Positions 6,726 to 15,019 of a stretch of DNA of 42,034 nt are shown here, one piece after another. The DNA comes from Streptomyces beijiangensis (GTDB lineage: Bacteria > Actinomycetota > Actinomycetes > Streptomycetales > Streptomycetaceae): assembly GCF_017315755.1 (NCBI RefSeq), contig NZ_JAFLRJ010000038.1:1-42034 (forward strand), read 5' to 3'. Position 1 is the stretch's first letter. Each line of letters begins with the position of its first letter. Both the position numbers and the translations under genes were made by a program. Below the pieces are notes generated by a model, which saw nothing but the letters and a program-made list of their open reading frames with translations, was not told where the DNA came from and did not search any database.

Positions 6726-8695
6726 TTGTCGAGCTCCAGTGCGGGGACGTCGGGGCGGGAGATGCCGAAGGTCTGGGCGTAGAGCGAGAGTTCTGCCTCC
6801 AGTGCGCGGATCAGGGTGTCCGCCTTCCGGAAGCCGTGCCCCTCCCCCTCGAAGGTGAGGTACGCGTGCGGGATGCCGCGCCCCGCCATCTGCGCCAGGA
6901 ACCGCTCGCACTGCACGGGCGGGCAGATCACGTCGTCGAGCCCTTGGAGGAGCAGGAAGGGCGCGGTGACGCTCTCCGCGTGCTGGGCGGGCGAACGGTC
7001 CCGGTAGCGGTCGGGGACCTGGGCGAACGGCCCGATCAGGCTCTCCAGGTACTGCGACTCGAAATCGTGCGTGCCGTCGGCCGATGCCCAGTCGGTGAGG
7101 TCGAGGATCGGGAAGAGCACGGTGCCGCAGGCGTAGACATCGGTGAACGCGAGTGAGGCTGCCGTGGTCCAGCCGCCCGCGCTGCCGCCGCGGATCGCCA
7201 GCCGGGCGGGATCGGCGGTGCCCTCGGCCGCGAGCGCTCGGGCGACGGCGGCGCAGTCCTCGACGTCGACGACGCCCCACTGCTCGCGCAGCCGGTTGCG
7301 GTACTCCCGTCCGTAGCCGGCCGATCCGCCGTAGTTGACCTCCGCGACGCCGATGCCGCGCGAGGTGAAGTAGGCGATTTCCAGGTCGAGTACGAGCGGT
7401 GCGTGCCCGGTGGGCCCGCCGTGCGCCCACACCACATAGGGCGGCAGCTCGTCGGCGGGCGCGATCCGGTCGGGGCTGTGCGGCGGGTAGATGTGGGCGT
7501 GGATGTCCCGGCTGTCGGGTCCGGTGAAGGTGCGGATCTGCGGCTCGGGACAGTACGCGGGGTCCACGGCGTCGTCGTGCGCCGAGCCTATGACCCGGGT
7601 GCGGCCGGTGCGGGTGTCGAGCTCCACGACCTCGTACCCGCTGCGCGGGCTGGCGGCGACGCCGACGACCCGGGTGCCGTGCACGGCGAGGGTCGACGCC
7701 CACGCGGTCCAGGGGCCCGCGGCGTCGACCAGTTCGGCGGTCTCCGGGTCGAGGATGCCCAGGGTGGTGGTGCCCGCGCCGTGGATGACGGCGATCAGTC
7801 CGTTCTCCAGCGGCTGGAACCACTGCAGCCCGATCTTCCACAGCGGCCCGGCGAACTCCTCATCGCGGGCACAGAGCGGGGTCGCCTCAGGGCCCCGGTA
7901 GAGGTTCCACCAGCCGCTGCGGTCGGAGGCGATGAGCAACTGCCCGTCGGCCGTCCAGCCGACCTGCGGGATGGACTCCTCCGGGCCTCCGGCCACGGTC
8001 CTCACCTCGGCGAAGGGGCCGTCGGCCGCCACCTGGCCGAGCATCACCTCGGTGCCGTCCCACGGCATCCGCGGATGATCCCAGCCGATCCACGCGGCCT
8101 GCCGCCCGTCGGGCGAGAGCCGCGGCCCGGTGACGAACCGGTGCTGTCCGTCGGAGAGTTCACGCACCGCGCCCCGGTCACCGGCCGCCGATCCGTCCAG
8201 GGGTACGGCGACGATCACCCGGCGCACATCGGTCGGCGACTCACCGGTGAACTCCTCCAGTACGCACCAGACCTCATCCGCATCGGGGCGGATCGTGGGG
8301 TCCACCCAGCGCAGCCCGCCGCCGACCGCCGAGACGGGCGTCAGGGGCCTGGGCTCCGCGCCGCTGTCCGGCTCGTACGCGTACAGCCGCTGGTCGGGGA
8401 AGTGGACGAAGACGACGAGCGGCCGTCCTGCGCCGGTCAGCACGCCGGCCCAGGGCCGGCCGCCGTACTCGATGACCCGGCTGCGCACGTTCCAGGGAGC
8501 GGGCAGCACCGATTCCTCGGCGCCGTCCGCCCGCCGCCGCATCAGCGCCCGCCTGCCTCCCTCGGCAGGCCGCGGCGCGGTCCACCAGACCTCGTCGCCG
8601 ATCACTCCGACGTACTCGGGCATCCCGTCGTGCGAGGCCGCGAGCGCCCCGTCGATCGGCGACGGCCAGGTTCCGTACGACCCCGTGGGCACCAT
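6722..8695 (-). CDS. S9 family prolyl-oligopeptidase-type peptidase
   Basis: A 657-residue cytosolic serine peptidase. The N-terminal about 390 residues form repeating WxxD/DG-type blades expected of a beta-propeller that admits only short peptides. The C-terminal alpha/beta-hydrolase domain carries Ser505 (GGSAGG), Asp587 (GLDDVI) and His620 (GEGHGF). The ATG at 8695 has a GGGGAG/GGGAG ribosome site and a start typical of the group (WPSPIDGALAA). It lies 34 bases downstream of the M20 gene and overlaps the S66 gene by four bases, so the three are probably co-transcribed. Acylaminoacyl-peptidase is the closest alternative activity; sequence alone does not decide. Confidence 0.92.
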   Translation of the reverse strand: MVPTGSYGTWPSPIDGALAASHDGMPEYVGVIGDEVWWTAPRPAEGGRRALMRRRADGAEESVLPAPWNVRSRVIEYGGRPWAGVLTGAGRPLVVFVHFPDQRLYAYEPDSGAEPRPLTPVSAVGGGLRWVDPTIRPDADEVWCVLEEFTGESPTDVRRVIVAVPLDGSAAGDRGAVRELSDGQHRFVTGPRLSPDGRQAAWIGWDHPRMPWDGTEVMLGQVAADGPFAEVRTVAGGPEESIPQVGWTADGQLLIASDRSGWWNLYRGPEATPLCARDEEFAGPLWKIGLQWFQPLENGLIAVIHGAGTTTLGILDPETAELVDAAGPWTAWASTLAVHGTRVVGVAASPRSGYEVVELDTRTGRTRVIGSAHDDAVDPAYCPEPQIRTFTGPDSRDIHAHIYPPHSPDRIAPADELPPYVVWAHGGPTGHAPLVLDLEIAYFTSRGIGVAEVNYGGSAGYGREYRNRLREQWGVVDVEDCAAVARALAAEGTADPARLAIRGGSAGGWTTAASLAFTDVYACGTVLFPILDLTDWASADGTHDFESQYLESLIGPFAQVPDRYRDRSPAQHAESVTAPFLLLQGLDDVICPPVQCERFLAQMAGRGIPHAYLTFEGEGHGFRKADTLIRALEAELSLYAQTFGISRPDVPALELDK

Positions 8696-8718
8696 GTTCT
8701 CCCAACTCCCCTCAGGTG

Positions 8719-8731
8719 GAACAGTCTGTTC
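8719..8731. promoter_or_regulatory. GAACAG-T-CTGTTC palindrome between M20 and S9 genes
   Basis: A perfect 13-bp inverted repeat spans the end of the M20 gene and the gap before the S9 ribosome site. The spacing (GAAC-N5-GTTC) is one base too long for a LexA box. It may be an internal operator, a small hairpin or chance. Confidence 0.25.
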
Positions 8732-10058
8732 AGGCTGACTGCAGATAGTGGTCGAGCACCTTGACTCCGAAGTGCAGACCATCGACAGGTACGCGCTCGT
8801 CCACTCCGTGGAAGAGCGCCTGGTAATCGAGTCCGACGGGCATCTTGACCGGCGAGAAGCCGTAGCCCGTGATGCCGAGCCGGGAGAACTGCTTGGCGTC
8901 GGTGCCGCCCGACATACAGAACGGCACCACGTACGCCCCCGGTGCGAAATGCTCCACGGCGGCACGCAGCTTGGCGAAGGTCGGGGAGTCCACGGGCGCC
9001 TGGAGTGCGATCTCCCGGTGCGCGAACTCCCACTCCACGTCCGGCCCTGTGAGCCGGTCGAGCGTCTCCTGGAACTCCGCCTCCCCGCCGGGCAGCACAC
9101 GGCCGTCGACGAAGCCGGTCGCGCGTCCCGGGATGACATTGACCTTGTAGCCGGCGTCCAGCATGGTCGGGTTGGAGCTGTTGCGCACGGTCGCCTCGAC
9201 CAGCGCGGCGGCCGGGCCGAGCTTCTCCAGGAGCGCGTCCACGTCGAATCCGGCGTCGATGTCGGCCTCGATGCCGTACAGCTCGGCGAGCTCGCGCAGT
9301 GCGGCCCGCACCGTCGGGGTGAGCCGGATGGGCCACTCGTGCTCGCCGATCCGGGTCATGGCCGCGGCCAGCCGGGTCACCGCGTTGGCCCCGTTCACCT
9401 TGGAGCCGTGTCCCGCCCGGCCGTGAGCGGTGAGCTTCAGCCAGCCCGTGCCGCGCTCGCCGGCCGCGATCGGGTAGATCTCCATGCCGGAGCCGGGGTG
9501 GAAGGAGTAGGCCCCGGATTCGCTGATGCCTTCGGTGCAGCCCTCGAAGAGTCCGGGGTGCTGATCGGCGAGGAAGCCGGACCCGTCCTCCGCGCTGGCC
9601 TCTTCGTCGGCGGTGTACGCGATGACGATGTCGCGCCGCGGTCTGATGCCGTTGCGCGCCCATGCCCGTACGACGGAGAGCACCATCGCGTCCATGTTCT
9701 TCATGTCGATCGCGCCGCGGCCCCACACCATGCCGTCCCTGATCTCCCCGGAGAAAGGGTGCACGGTCCAGTCGGCGGGCTCGGCAGGGACCACGTCGAG
9801 GTGACCGTGGACGAGCAGGGCGTCGGCGGAGGGATCGGTGCCCTCGATCCTGGCGACCACGTTCGTACGCCCCGGCGTGCGCTCCAGCAGGGTGGGCTCG
9901 AGACCGGCGTCCGCCAGCCGCTCCGCCACGTACTCCGCGGCCGGGCGCTCCTGGCAGTCGCCGTCGCCCCTGTTGGTGGTGTCGATCCGGATCAGCTCCG
10001 AGGTGAAGGTGACCACCTCGTCGAGGGCCCGGGAATCAACTGCCTGCATGTCAGCCAT
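8730..10058 (-). CDS. M20-family zinc peptidase/deacylase
   Basis: A 442-residue M20/ArgE-DapE-type enzyme; the family removes C-terminal or acyl groups using two zinc ions. The metal motifs are in order: HGHLDVVP (about 80-87), GRGAIDMKNMDA with the bridging Asp, the catalytic pair in TADEEASAEDGSGF, and the C-terminal LFHGVDERVP. A lid/dimerisation domain sits between (about 195-320). The start ATG 10058 follows GGAGGAG and overlaps the dppA stop by eight bases, so translation is coupled. It has no signal peptide. Position between DppA and two other peptidases suggests it handles dipeptides or N-acyl amino acids released from D-containing peptides. Confidence 0.92.
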   Translation of the reverse strand: MADMQAVDSRALDEVVTFTSELIRIDTTNRGDGDCQERPAAEYVAERLADAGLEPTLLERTPGRTNVVARIEGTDPSADALLVHGHLDVVPAEPADWTVHPFSGEIRDGMVWGRGAIDMKNMDAMVLSVVRAWARNGIRPRRDIVIAYTADEEASAEDGSGFLADQHPGLFEGCTEGISESGAYSFHPGSGMEIYPIAAGERGTGWLKLTAHGRAGHGSKVNGANAVTRLAAAMTRIGEHEWPIRLTPTVRAALRELAELYGIEADIDAGFDVDALLEKLGPAAALVEATVRNSSNPTMLDAGYKVNVIPGRATGFVDGRVLPGGEAEFQETLDRLTGPDVEWEFAHREIALQAPVDSPTFAKLRAAVEHFAPGAYVVPFCMSGGTDAKQFSRLGITGYGFSPVKMPVGLDYQALFHGVDERVPVDGLHFGVKVLDHYLQSA

Positions 10059-10884
10059 ACTGCTCCTCCACTGCGGCCGAGACGATCGTCGTGACCGCCT
10101 TGAAGGTGCGAATGCACTCGTACATCGTCTCGCTGGTGTACACGACGCGGCGCTCGCCACTCCGTTCGGCCCCCGGCACCACGGTGGCGGCCGCCGCCAG
10201 GTGCTCGGCGTCGAACTCCATCTCCACGGTGAAGTCCTCGCCGCGCACCGGTGCGTGCCGTACGGCCAGCGATGTCGCGTCCTTGGCCGCCGCGCGGATC
10301 TCGGCCGCGGTACGCGCCGGGGTGCGGCACACCGCCGCATAGCGCGAGACGTGGTCCTTCACCGCCACCTTGCGGGCTTCGGGCGCATACCCCAGGGCGT
10401 CCTCGCAGGCCAGGTCGTCACCGGTGAAGAGCACCACGGGGACGCCGTACTCCGCGACCACATGAGCGTTGAGCAGACCCTCGCTCGCGCGCTTGCCGTT
10501 CAGCCACACACCGGTGAGCTGGTTGGCCAGATAGGTGTGCGCCAGCACACCCTCCATCCCGGCGCCCGTGTGGTACCCGATGAAGGCGATGCCGTCGACG
10601 TCCCCGTGCTGCACCCCCTCCACCATGGAGAGCGACTTGTGACGTCCGGTGAGCATCTGTACTCGTTCGTCCATCTGCTCCAAGAGCAGATTGCGCATGG
10701 ACCAGTGGGCCTCGTTGACGAGCACCTCATCGGCGCCCCCGTCGAAGAAGCCGAGCGCGGCCGCGTTCACGTCGGAGGTGAACATGGAGCGGCAGCGCTC
10801 CCATTGCGGGGTGCCCGGCAGCACGTCGGCGGGCCAGGTCACACCCGTCGCGCCTTCCATGTCGGCGCTGATGAGGATCTTCAT
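10051..10884 (-). CDS. dppA: D-aminopeptidase DppA (M55)
   Basis: A 277-residue M55 peptidase. In Bacillus subtilis DppA removes D-amino acids, best D-Ala, from peptides using two zinc ions in a decameric ring. The key residues line up almost one to one: Asp8 and Glu10 in SADMEG, His60 in NEAHWS, His105 in GYHTG and the presumed nucleophile His116 in LAHTY. It is the first gene of the peptidase operon (dppA, M20, S9, S66), all on the minus strand with overlaps or a 34-base gap. No clear ribosome site precedes ATG 10884. The upstream region holds a palindrome that recurs beside the GntR gene and a DnaA-box-like sequence. Confidence 0.93.
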   Translation of the reverse strand: MKILISADMEGATGVTWPADVLPGTPQWERCRSMFTSDVNAAALGFFDGGADEVLVNEAHWSMRNLLLEQMDERVQMLTGRHKSLSMVEGVQHGDVDGIAFIGYHTGAGMEGVLAHTYLANQLTGVWLNGKRASEGLLNAHVVAEYGVPVVLFTGDDLACEDALGYAPEARKVAVKDHVSRYAAVCRTPARTAAEIRAAAKDATSLAVRHAPVRGEDFTVEMEFDAEHLAAAATVVPGAERSGERRVVYTSETMYECIRTFKAVTTIVSAAVEEQYG

Positions 10885-10925
10885 GACTCGAAACCGTACG
10901 CGGTCCGGATCGCCCGATCCAGGCC

Positions 10926-10934
10926 TGTGGATAA
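10926..10934 (-). promoter_or_regulatory. DnaA-box-like site
   Basis: On the minus strand this reads TTATCCACA, the classic DnaA 9-mer, about 42 bases upstream of the dppA start. It is isolated, so it is not an origin. Confidence 0.3.
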
Positions 10935-10941
10935 CTACTAC

Positions 10942-10953
10942 AGGTCCAGACCT
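10942..10953. promoter_or_regulatory. AGGTCC(A)GACCT palindrome upstream of dppA
   Basis: AGGTCCAGACCT, about 58 bases upstream of the dppA start, differs by one base from the perfect palindrome at 19785-19796. Over 20 aligned bases, 16 are shared. Probable operator of the peptidase operon. The rest of the 264-base gap to the fucosidase gene shows no coding sequence. Confidence 0.45.
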
Positions 10954-11092
10954 CTAATACCGCTCCGCACACACCCCGTACGCCGTCCGACCAGGCAATT
11001 CGCCGGCAGTCCGATATCGACGGCCAAGGTCAACACTACGTCGCGCGAGGTGAGTGCGCCGGAGCCGGCCCGCCTGTCGCCGAACCGGTGGC

Positions 11093-11122
11093 GAGCACGG
11101 CCCGTAGGGACGGACCGTGCTC
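11093..11122 (-). terminator. Terminator of the fucosidase gene
   Basis: GAGCACGG-C-CCGT-AGGG-ACGG-A-CCGTGCTC forms a 12-pair hairpin with one mismatch, 27 bases after the fucosidase stop on the minus strand. There is no U-tract. Confidence 0.65.
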
Positions 11123-11148
11123 TCCATGACAGCGACTCTCGCGCTCCG

Positions 11149-12555
11149 TCAGTGCAGTTGACCGATCTCCTTCAATCGGTCGACGTACTCGTCGGGGATG
11201 CGGCCGGTCAGGTCAGGTGCCACGTTCAGCAGGAACAGGGCATTGCCCGCGTTGGCCTTCTGGAGGTTGGAGACGATCTCGTCGGCCGGCCGCGGAGCGC
11301 CGGTGCCCGTCGTGTGGAACCACGTGCGGTTGGTGTCGAGCGTGTCGCTGGCATCGGTGGGCCGCGGGTTGGTGGCGGGCGGCATGCCCTGCACCGGCAC
11401 CTCGTAGACGATGACGTCGGTGGTCCGGAGCGTGTCCTCGTGGTCGTTGTTCGCGACGACAGTGCGCGGCGACGTCTTGCGGATCATGTCGCGGACGGGC
11501 TGGTAGGGGATCTGGGAGTACGGGATGTTCCAGCCCCAGCCGTCGAACCAGAGGTAGTCGATCTGTCCGTACTCGGTCAGCAGCTCACGGAGCTGGTTCT
11601 CGATGAGCTCGGTGCTGTCGCCGTTGTGCCGGTCCCAGATGGAGAAGTAGAGGCCGACCTTGAGACCGTTGGCGTGCATGGCGTCGACGTACTCGCGGAC
11701 GATGTCGCCCTTGCCGTTCTTGTACGGGCTGGCGGCGATGGAGTAGTCGGAGTACTTCGTCGGCCACAGGGCGAAACCGTCGTGGTGCTTGGCCGTGAGC
11801 ACGCCGAACTGCATCCCGGCCGCCTTCATGGACTTCGCCCACTGGTCGGCGTCCAGATTCGTCGGGTTGAAGTCGGCGGGGTTGCCGTTGGGGTCGGCCC
11901 ACTGCGCGTCCTGGTACGTGGACATGTTGAAGTGCATGAACATGCCGAAGGGGTTGTCCTTCACCCACTTCTGCGCGGCCGGGGCGGGCTTGACGATCTC
12001 GTTGCCGAACACCTGCACCTCGGCGAGGGTCAAGTAGTCGGTCCCTTCCAGCTGGATGCGCAGGTAGCGGGCCTTGCGGGTCAGGGCGACCTCGGCCGAC
12101 TGTCCGGTGAGCGATCCGATCCGGTACGAGCTCACCCCGCTCTCCGCCTTGGCCTCCGCCAGCCCCTGAGCCCCGAAGGGATGGTCGGAGACCAGGACCC
12201 AGAAGTTCGACAGCCGCTCGGTGCAGCAGTCGGTGCGGTTCCATACGACGATCTTGGTGAGAGCCTGCCGGCGGCCGAGGTCCGTCTGCCACCACGGCTC
12301 TGCCTGCTGCGCGGTGTGGCTTACCGACCCGGAAGGGAAAATGCCGTTGTGGCTGCCGTCGGTCGCCCGGTCCGCAGCGCCTTCGTACGCGGTACTGCTC
12401 TGCGTCGCGGCCGAACCGATGGCCAGGTCCCTCAGCTCGCTGCCGGCCGGCGGTGTCGTGCCCGGTGTTGCGGCGAAGCCGGTCTGTACAGCTGTCGTCA
12501 ACAGGCTCAGCACAGCCAGTACGCCGATGAGATACGTCCTCACGGAGCGTCTCAC
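11149..12555 (-). CDS. Secreted alpha-L-fucosidase (GH29) with lectin-like domain
   Basis: A 468-residue exported glycosidase that releases L-fucose from fucosylated glycans. A signal peptide ends near residue 28 (TGFAAT). Residues about 40-188 form an F5/8-type C or F-type-lectin-like carbohydrate-binding domain (AADRATDGSHNG, WWQTDLG, LRIQLEG). Residues about 195-468 are the GH29 barrel, with the fucosidase signature AKHHDGFALWPTKYSDY and the predicted nucleophile Asp338 in YLWFDGWGW. The lectin precedes the catalytic domain, the reverse of some homologues. The GTG start follows GAGGAGG. It diverges from the sugar importer operon through a shared 222-base promoter region. The acid/base residue is not obvious, which is usual for GH29. 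Confidence 0.93.
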   Translation of the reverse strand: MRRSVRTYLIGVLAVLSLLTTAVQTGFAATPGTTPPAGSELRDLAIGSAATQSSTAYEGAADRATDGSHNGIFPSGSVSHTAQQAEPWWQTDLGRRQALTKIVVWNRTDCCTERLSNFWVLVSDHPFGAQGLAEAKAESGVSSYRIGSLTGQSAEVALTRKARYLRIQLEGTDYLTLAEVQVFGNEIVKPAPAAQKWVKDNPFGMFMHFNMSTYQDAQWADPNGNPADFNPTNLDADQWAKSMKAAGMQFGVLTAKHHDGFALWPTKYSDYSIAASPYKNGKGDIVREYVDAMHANGLKVGLYFSIWDRHNGDSTELIENQLRELLTEYGQIDYLWFDGWGWNIPYSQIPYQPVRDMIRKTSPRTVVANNDHEDTLRTTDVIVYEVPVQGMPPATNPRPTDASDTLDTNRTWFHTTGTGAPRPADEIVSNLQKANAGNALFLLNVAPDLTGRIPDEYVDRLKEIGQLH

Positions 12556-12585
12556 GCCTACCTCCTCGTCGGAGAATTTTCATAT

Positions 12586-12614
12586 ATGATTTTGGCGCTC
12601 CAGTGAGAAGTCAA
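12586..12614 (-). promoter_or_regulatory. Promoter candidate of the fucosidase gene
   Basis: On the minus strand TTGACT (12614-12609), a 17-base spacer, then AATCAT (12591-12586). The -35 lies inside an 11-bp block repeated in mirror image at the importer promoter. Confidence 0.45.
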
Positions 12615-12721
12615 GGCGTGTGACAGGAACGGTCCCCGCCGTGGTGATACCTCACCAATTACTGCTGTTTAACCCAGTGTTGGTCGCAGAATTCCCGCTT
12701 TCCCACGCCCCACGCCTTGAC
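12610..12721. repeat. Mirror pair of 11-bp blocks in the divergent promoter region
   Basis: GTCAAGGCGTG (12610-12620) and its exact reverse complement CACGCCTTGAC (12711-12721) are 90 bases apart. Each carries the TTGAC of one of the two outward-facing promoters, so one regulator may act equally on both genes. Confidence 0.6.
12642..12657. promoter_or_regulatory. TGGTGA-TACC-TCACCA operator candidate
   Basis: Six-base arms around a four-base centre lie between the two divergent promoters of the fucosidase and importer genes. The adjacent GntR-type regulator gene (19058) is the likely binder, but this is inferred from position only. Confidence 0.45.
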
Positions 12722-12745
12722 GTGGCCACCAGGCCAGCGCAACAT
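12717..12745 (+). promoter_or_regulatory. Promoter candidate of the sugar importer operon
   Basis: TTGACG, a 17-base spacer and CAACAT give a sigma-70-like promoter with transcription predicted near 12752, about 26 bases before the ATG of the binding protein. Confidence 0.45.
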
Positions 12746-12777
12746 CGCGGTGCAAATATCCTATGGGATTGGGGTAG

Positions 12778-13881
12778 ATGACCGTGAAGAACCAGGTCCT
12801 ACTGAGAACCGTCTCGGCCGCCGCCGCAGGAACGTTCCTGGCTGCCGCCGCGGTGGGCTGCACCGTGAAGAACTCCGGGGGCCCGGCGAACGCGGCCGCC
12901 GGAGCGGCGACGCACACGGGCGGCGGATCGGCCGAACTGGCCGACGGTTCGGGCGTGAAGATCGCGCTGGTCCCCGGCGGGGCGCACCCCTACTTCCAGC
13001 CCTGGAAGCAGGCCGGGCAGACCGCCCGGAGCACCTACAAACTCGGCGACGTGACGTTCGACGAGACCGCCGAGTGGGACCAGCAGAAGCAGAACGACCT
13101 GCTGTCGTCCCTCGCCGCCCGCGGCTACAACGCGTTCGGCGTCTTCGGGGTCTCACCGACCGACATCAACAGCACGTTCGCCCGCCTCAAGTCACAGGGA
13201 CTCTCCGTCGCCTCGCTCGGCTCCTGCCCCGCGGGCGGCGTCGACAAGGCCGACTTCTGTCTCTCCACGGACGTCGAACTCGCCGCGTACAAGGCAGCCG
13301 AGGCCGCCATCGGCGAGATGGGCGGCAAGGGCACCCTGGTCCATCTCACCGGCAACAACGTCGACGCCAACACCCAGTTGCGCATCAAGGGCGTGGCGAA
13401 GGCGGTCGGTGAATCGGGCGGGAAGGTCAGGCTCCTGCAGACGGTCACCGACATCGACAAGGACCTCCAGACCGCACAGAAGGCGGTCTCCGACCTGATG
13501 GCCGCCAAGGGCAAGGGGATCCAGGGCATCGTCGCCACGGCCTACAACCCCGCGGTCGCCGCCGCCGAGGCGGTGCAGAGCTCCGGATCGAAGGCGAAGG
13601 TGGTCGCGATCGACGACGACGCCAAGATCATCGGCTCGATCAGGAACGGCTCCGTGAGCGCGACCGTCGTGCAGAACCCGGTCGGCCAGGCGGACATCGG
13701 TTCCTGGGTGCTCGGCCTGCTGCAGACCAAGCAGTGCACGATGCGGACCCCCGGCGTCACGGTCGACTCCGGGTCGTTCGTCGTGACAAGCAAGAACATC
13801 GCCGACTACGACACCGCCCGCAGGGCCAAGACCGCCGCCCTGAAGAAGCAGTTCGCCGGCGAACTCCTCAACTGCCGCTGA
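12778..13881 (+). CDS. Sugar-binding lipoprotein of ABC importer (RbsB-like)
   Basis: A 367-residue periplasmic-binding-protein-type lipoprotein. The lipobox AAVGC puts the lipidated cysteine at residue 28. The mature protein has the type I sugar-binding fold: a substrate-side strand KIALVPGGAHPYFQPWKQAG, a hinge around GYNAFGVFGVSPTDINSTF, and DAKIIGSIRNGSVSATVVQNP near the C-terminus. It captures a sugar outside the membrane and delivers it to the permeases encoded downstream. It heads an operon of six genes. Given the divergent fucosidase and the mutarotase in the operon, L-fucose or another 6-deoxyhexose is the best guess; the binding residues do not prove it. The ATG at 12778 has only a weak ribosome site, and GTG 12787 is an alternative. 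Confidence 0.9.
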   Translation: MTVKNQVLLRTVSAAAAGTFLAAAAVGCTVKNSGGPANAAAGAATHTGGGSAELADGSGVKIALVPGGAHPYFQPWKQAGQTARSTYKLGDVTFDETAEWDQQKQNDLLSSLAARGYNAFGVFGVSPTDINSTFARLKSQGLSVASLGSCPAGGVDKADFCLSTDVELAAYKAAEAAIGEMGGKGTLVHLTGNNVDANTQLRIKGVAKAVGESGGKVRLLQTVTDIDKDLQTAQKAVSDLMAAKGKGIQGIVATAYNPAVAAAEAVQSSGSKAKVVAIDDDAKIIGSIRNGSVSATVVQNPVGQADIGSWVLGLLQTKQCTMRTPGVTVDSGSFVVTSKNIADYDTARRAKTAALKKQFAGELLNCR

Positions 13882-13930
13882 CCGGCACCCTCCCCGTAAC
13901 CCCGCGTGACCCCGGAGCTGACAGGACCCC

Positions 13931-15019
13931 ATGAGCACCATCACCGCTGCCACGGCTCATCTCGCCGACCTCGAGGTCGAGACGGAACGCACCGACGCAG
14001 TCCAGGCATTCGTCAAACAAGAGACGATCCTCGTCGACCTCACCACGTCCGAAGGCCTCACCGGCACCGGATACGCGTACACCATCGGCACCGGCGGCTC
14101 GTCGGTCCTCGCGATGCTGCGCGACCACCTCCTCCCCCGGCTGATCGGACGGGACGCCCGCCTCGTCGAGGGGCTGTGGCAGGAGCTGTTCTCCCTGACG
14201 CGCGCCACGACCGTCGGGGCGATCACCTCGCTCGCCCTCGCGGCGGTCGACACCGCCCTGTGGGACCTGCGGTGCAAACGCGCCGGTGAACCGCTGTGGC
14301 GGCTGGCCGGCGGATTCCGCCAGGACGTGCCGCTGTACGACACCGAGGGCGGCTGGCTGCACCTCAGCACCGAGGACCTCGTCAAGGGCGCGCTGGAGGC
14401 CCGGGACAAGGGGTGGTCAGGAGTGAAGATCAAGGTGGGCAAGGAGCAGGTGTCCGAGGACGTCGAGCGGCTGCGCGCCGTACGGGAGGCCGTCGGACCC
14501 GCCCTGCACATCATGACGGACGCCAACCAGTCGCAGACCGCGTCCTCCGCGCTCCGCCTCGCCGCGGCACTGGAGCCCTACGCCCCGTTCTGGCTGGAGG
14601 AGCCACTGCCCGCGGACGACGTGAGCGGTCACGCACGGCTGGCACGGGCGACCTCGATCCCCGTGGCCGTGGGTGAATCCCTCTACTCTCCCCTGCAGTT
14701 CCGGCAGTACCTGGAGTCCGGCGCCGCCTCCGTCGTCCAGGTCGACGTGGCCCGCGTCGGCGGCATCACACCCTGGCTGAAGGTCGCCCATCTCGCCGAG
14801 ACCTTCAACGTCATGGTCTGCCCGCACTTCCTGATGGAGCTGCACGTCAGCCTCGTCGCGGCCGTGCCCAACGGCCGGTTCGTCGAGTACATACCGCAGT
14901 TGAGGGCCGTCACCCGCTCGGAGATCGCCATACGGGACGGACGCGCCGTCGCTCCCGAGGAGCCCGGCATCGGGATCGACTGGGACCGCGACGCCGTGGA
15001 CGATCGGACGGTGGCATGA
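13931..15019 (+). CDS. Enolase-superfamily acid-sugar dehydratase (mandelate-racemase subgroup)
   Basis: A 362-residue TIM-barrel enzyme that removes a proton next to a carboxylate with the help of Mg. The catalytic plan is complete and numbered almost like mandelate racemase: Lys166-x-Lys168 (VKIKVG), metal ligands Asp197 (TDANQ), Glu223 or 224 (LEEP) and Glu249 (GES), the Asp272-His299 dyad (QVDVAR, CPHF) and Glu319. Such a set fits dehydratases of aldonic acids such as L-fuconate or L-rhamnonate. Context points to L-fuconate-type chemistry, but talarate/galactarate-type specificity is also possible. It lies 49 bases after the binding-protein gene and overlaps the first permease gene (ATGA). 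Confidence 0.9.
   Translation: MSTITAATAHLADLEVETERTDAVQAFVKQETILVDLTTSEGLTGTGYAYTIGTGGSSVLAMLRDHLLPRLIGRDARLVEGLWQELFSLTRATTVGAITSLALAAVDTALWDLRCKRAGEPLWRLAGGFRQDVPLYDTEGGWLHLSTEDLVKGALEARDKGWSGVKIKVGKEQVSEDVERLRAVREAVGPALHIMTDANQSQTASSALRLAAALEPYAPFWLEEPLPADDVSGHARLARATSIPVAVGESLYSPLQFRQYLESGAASVVQVDVARVGGITPWLKVAHLAETFNVMVCPHFLMELHVSLVAAVPNGRFVEYIPQLRAVTRSEIAIRDGRAVAPEEPGIGIDWDRDAVDDRTVA

Noticed and set aside
8719..8731. Second LexA box
   Set aside because: The spacing between GAAC and GTTC is five bases instead of four, and it lies at an internal operon junction.
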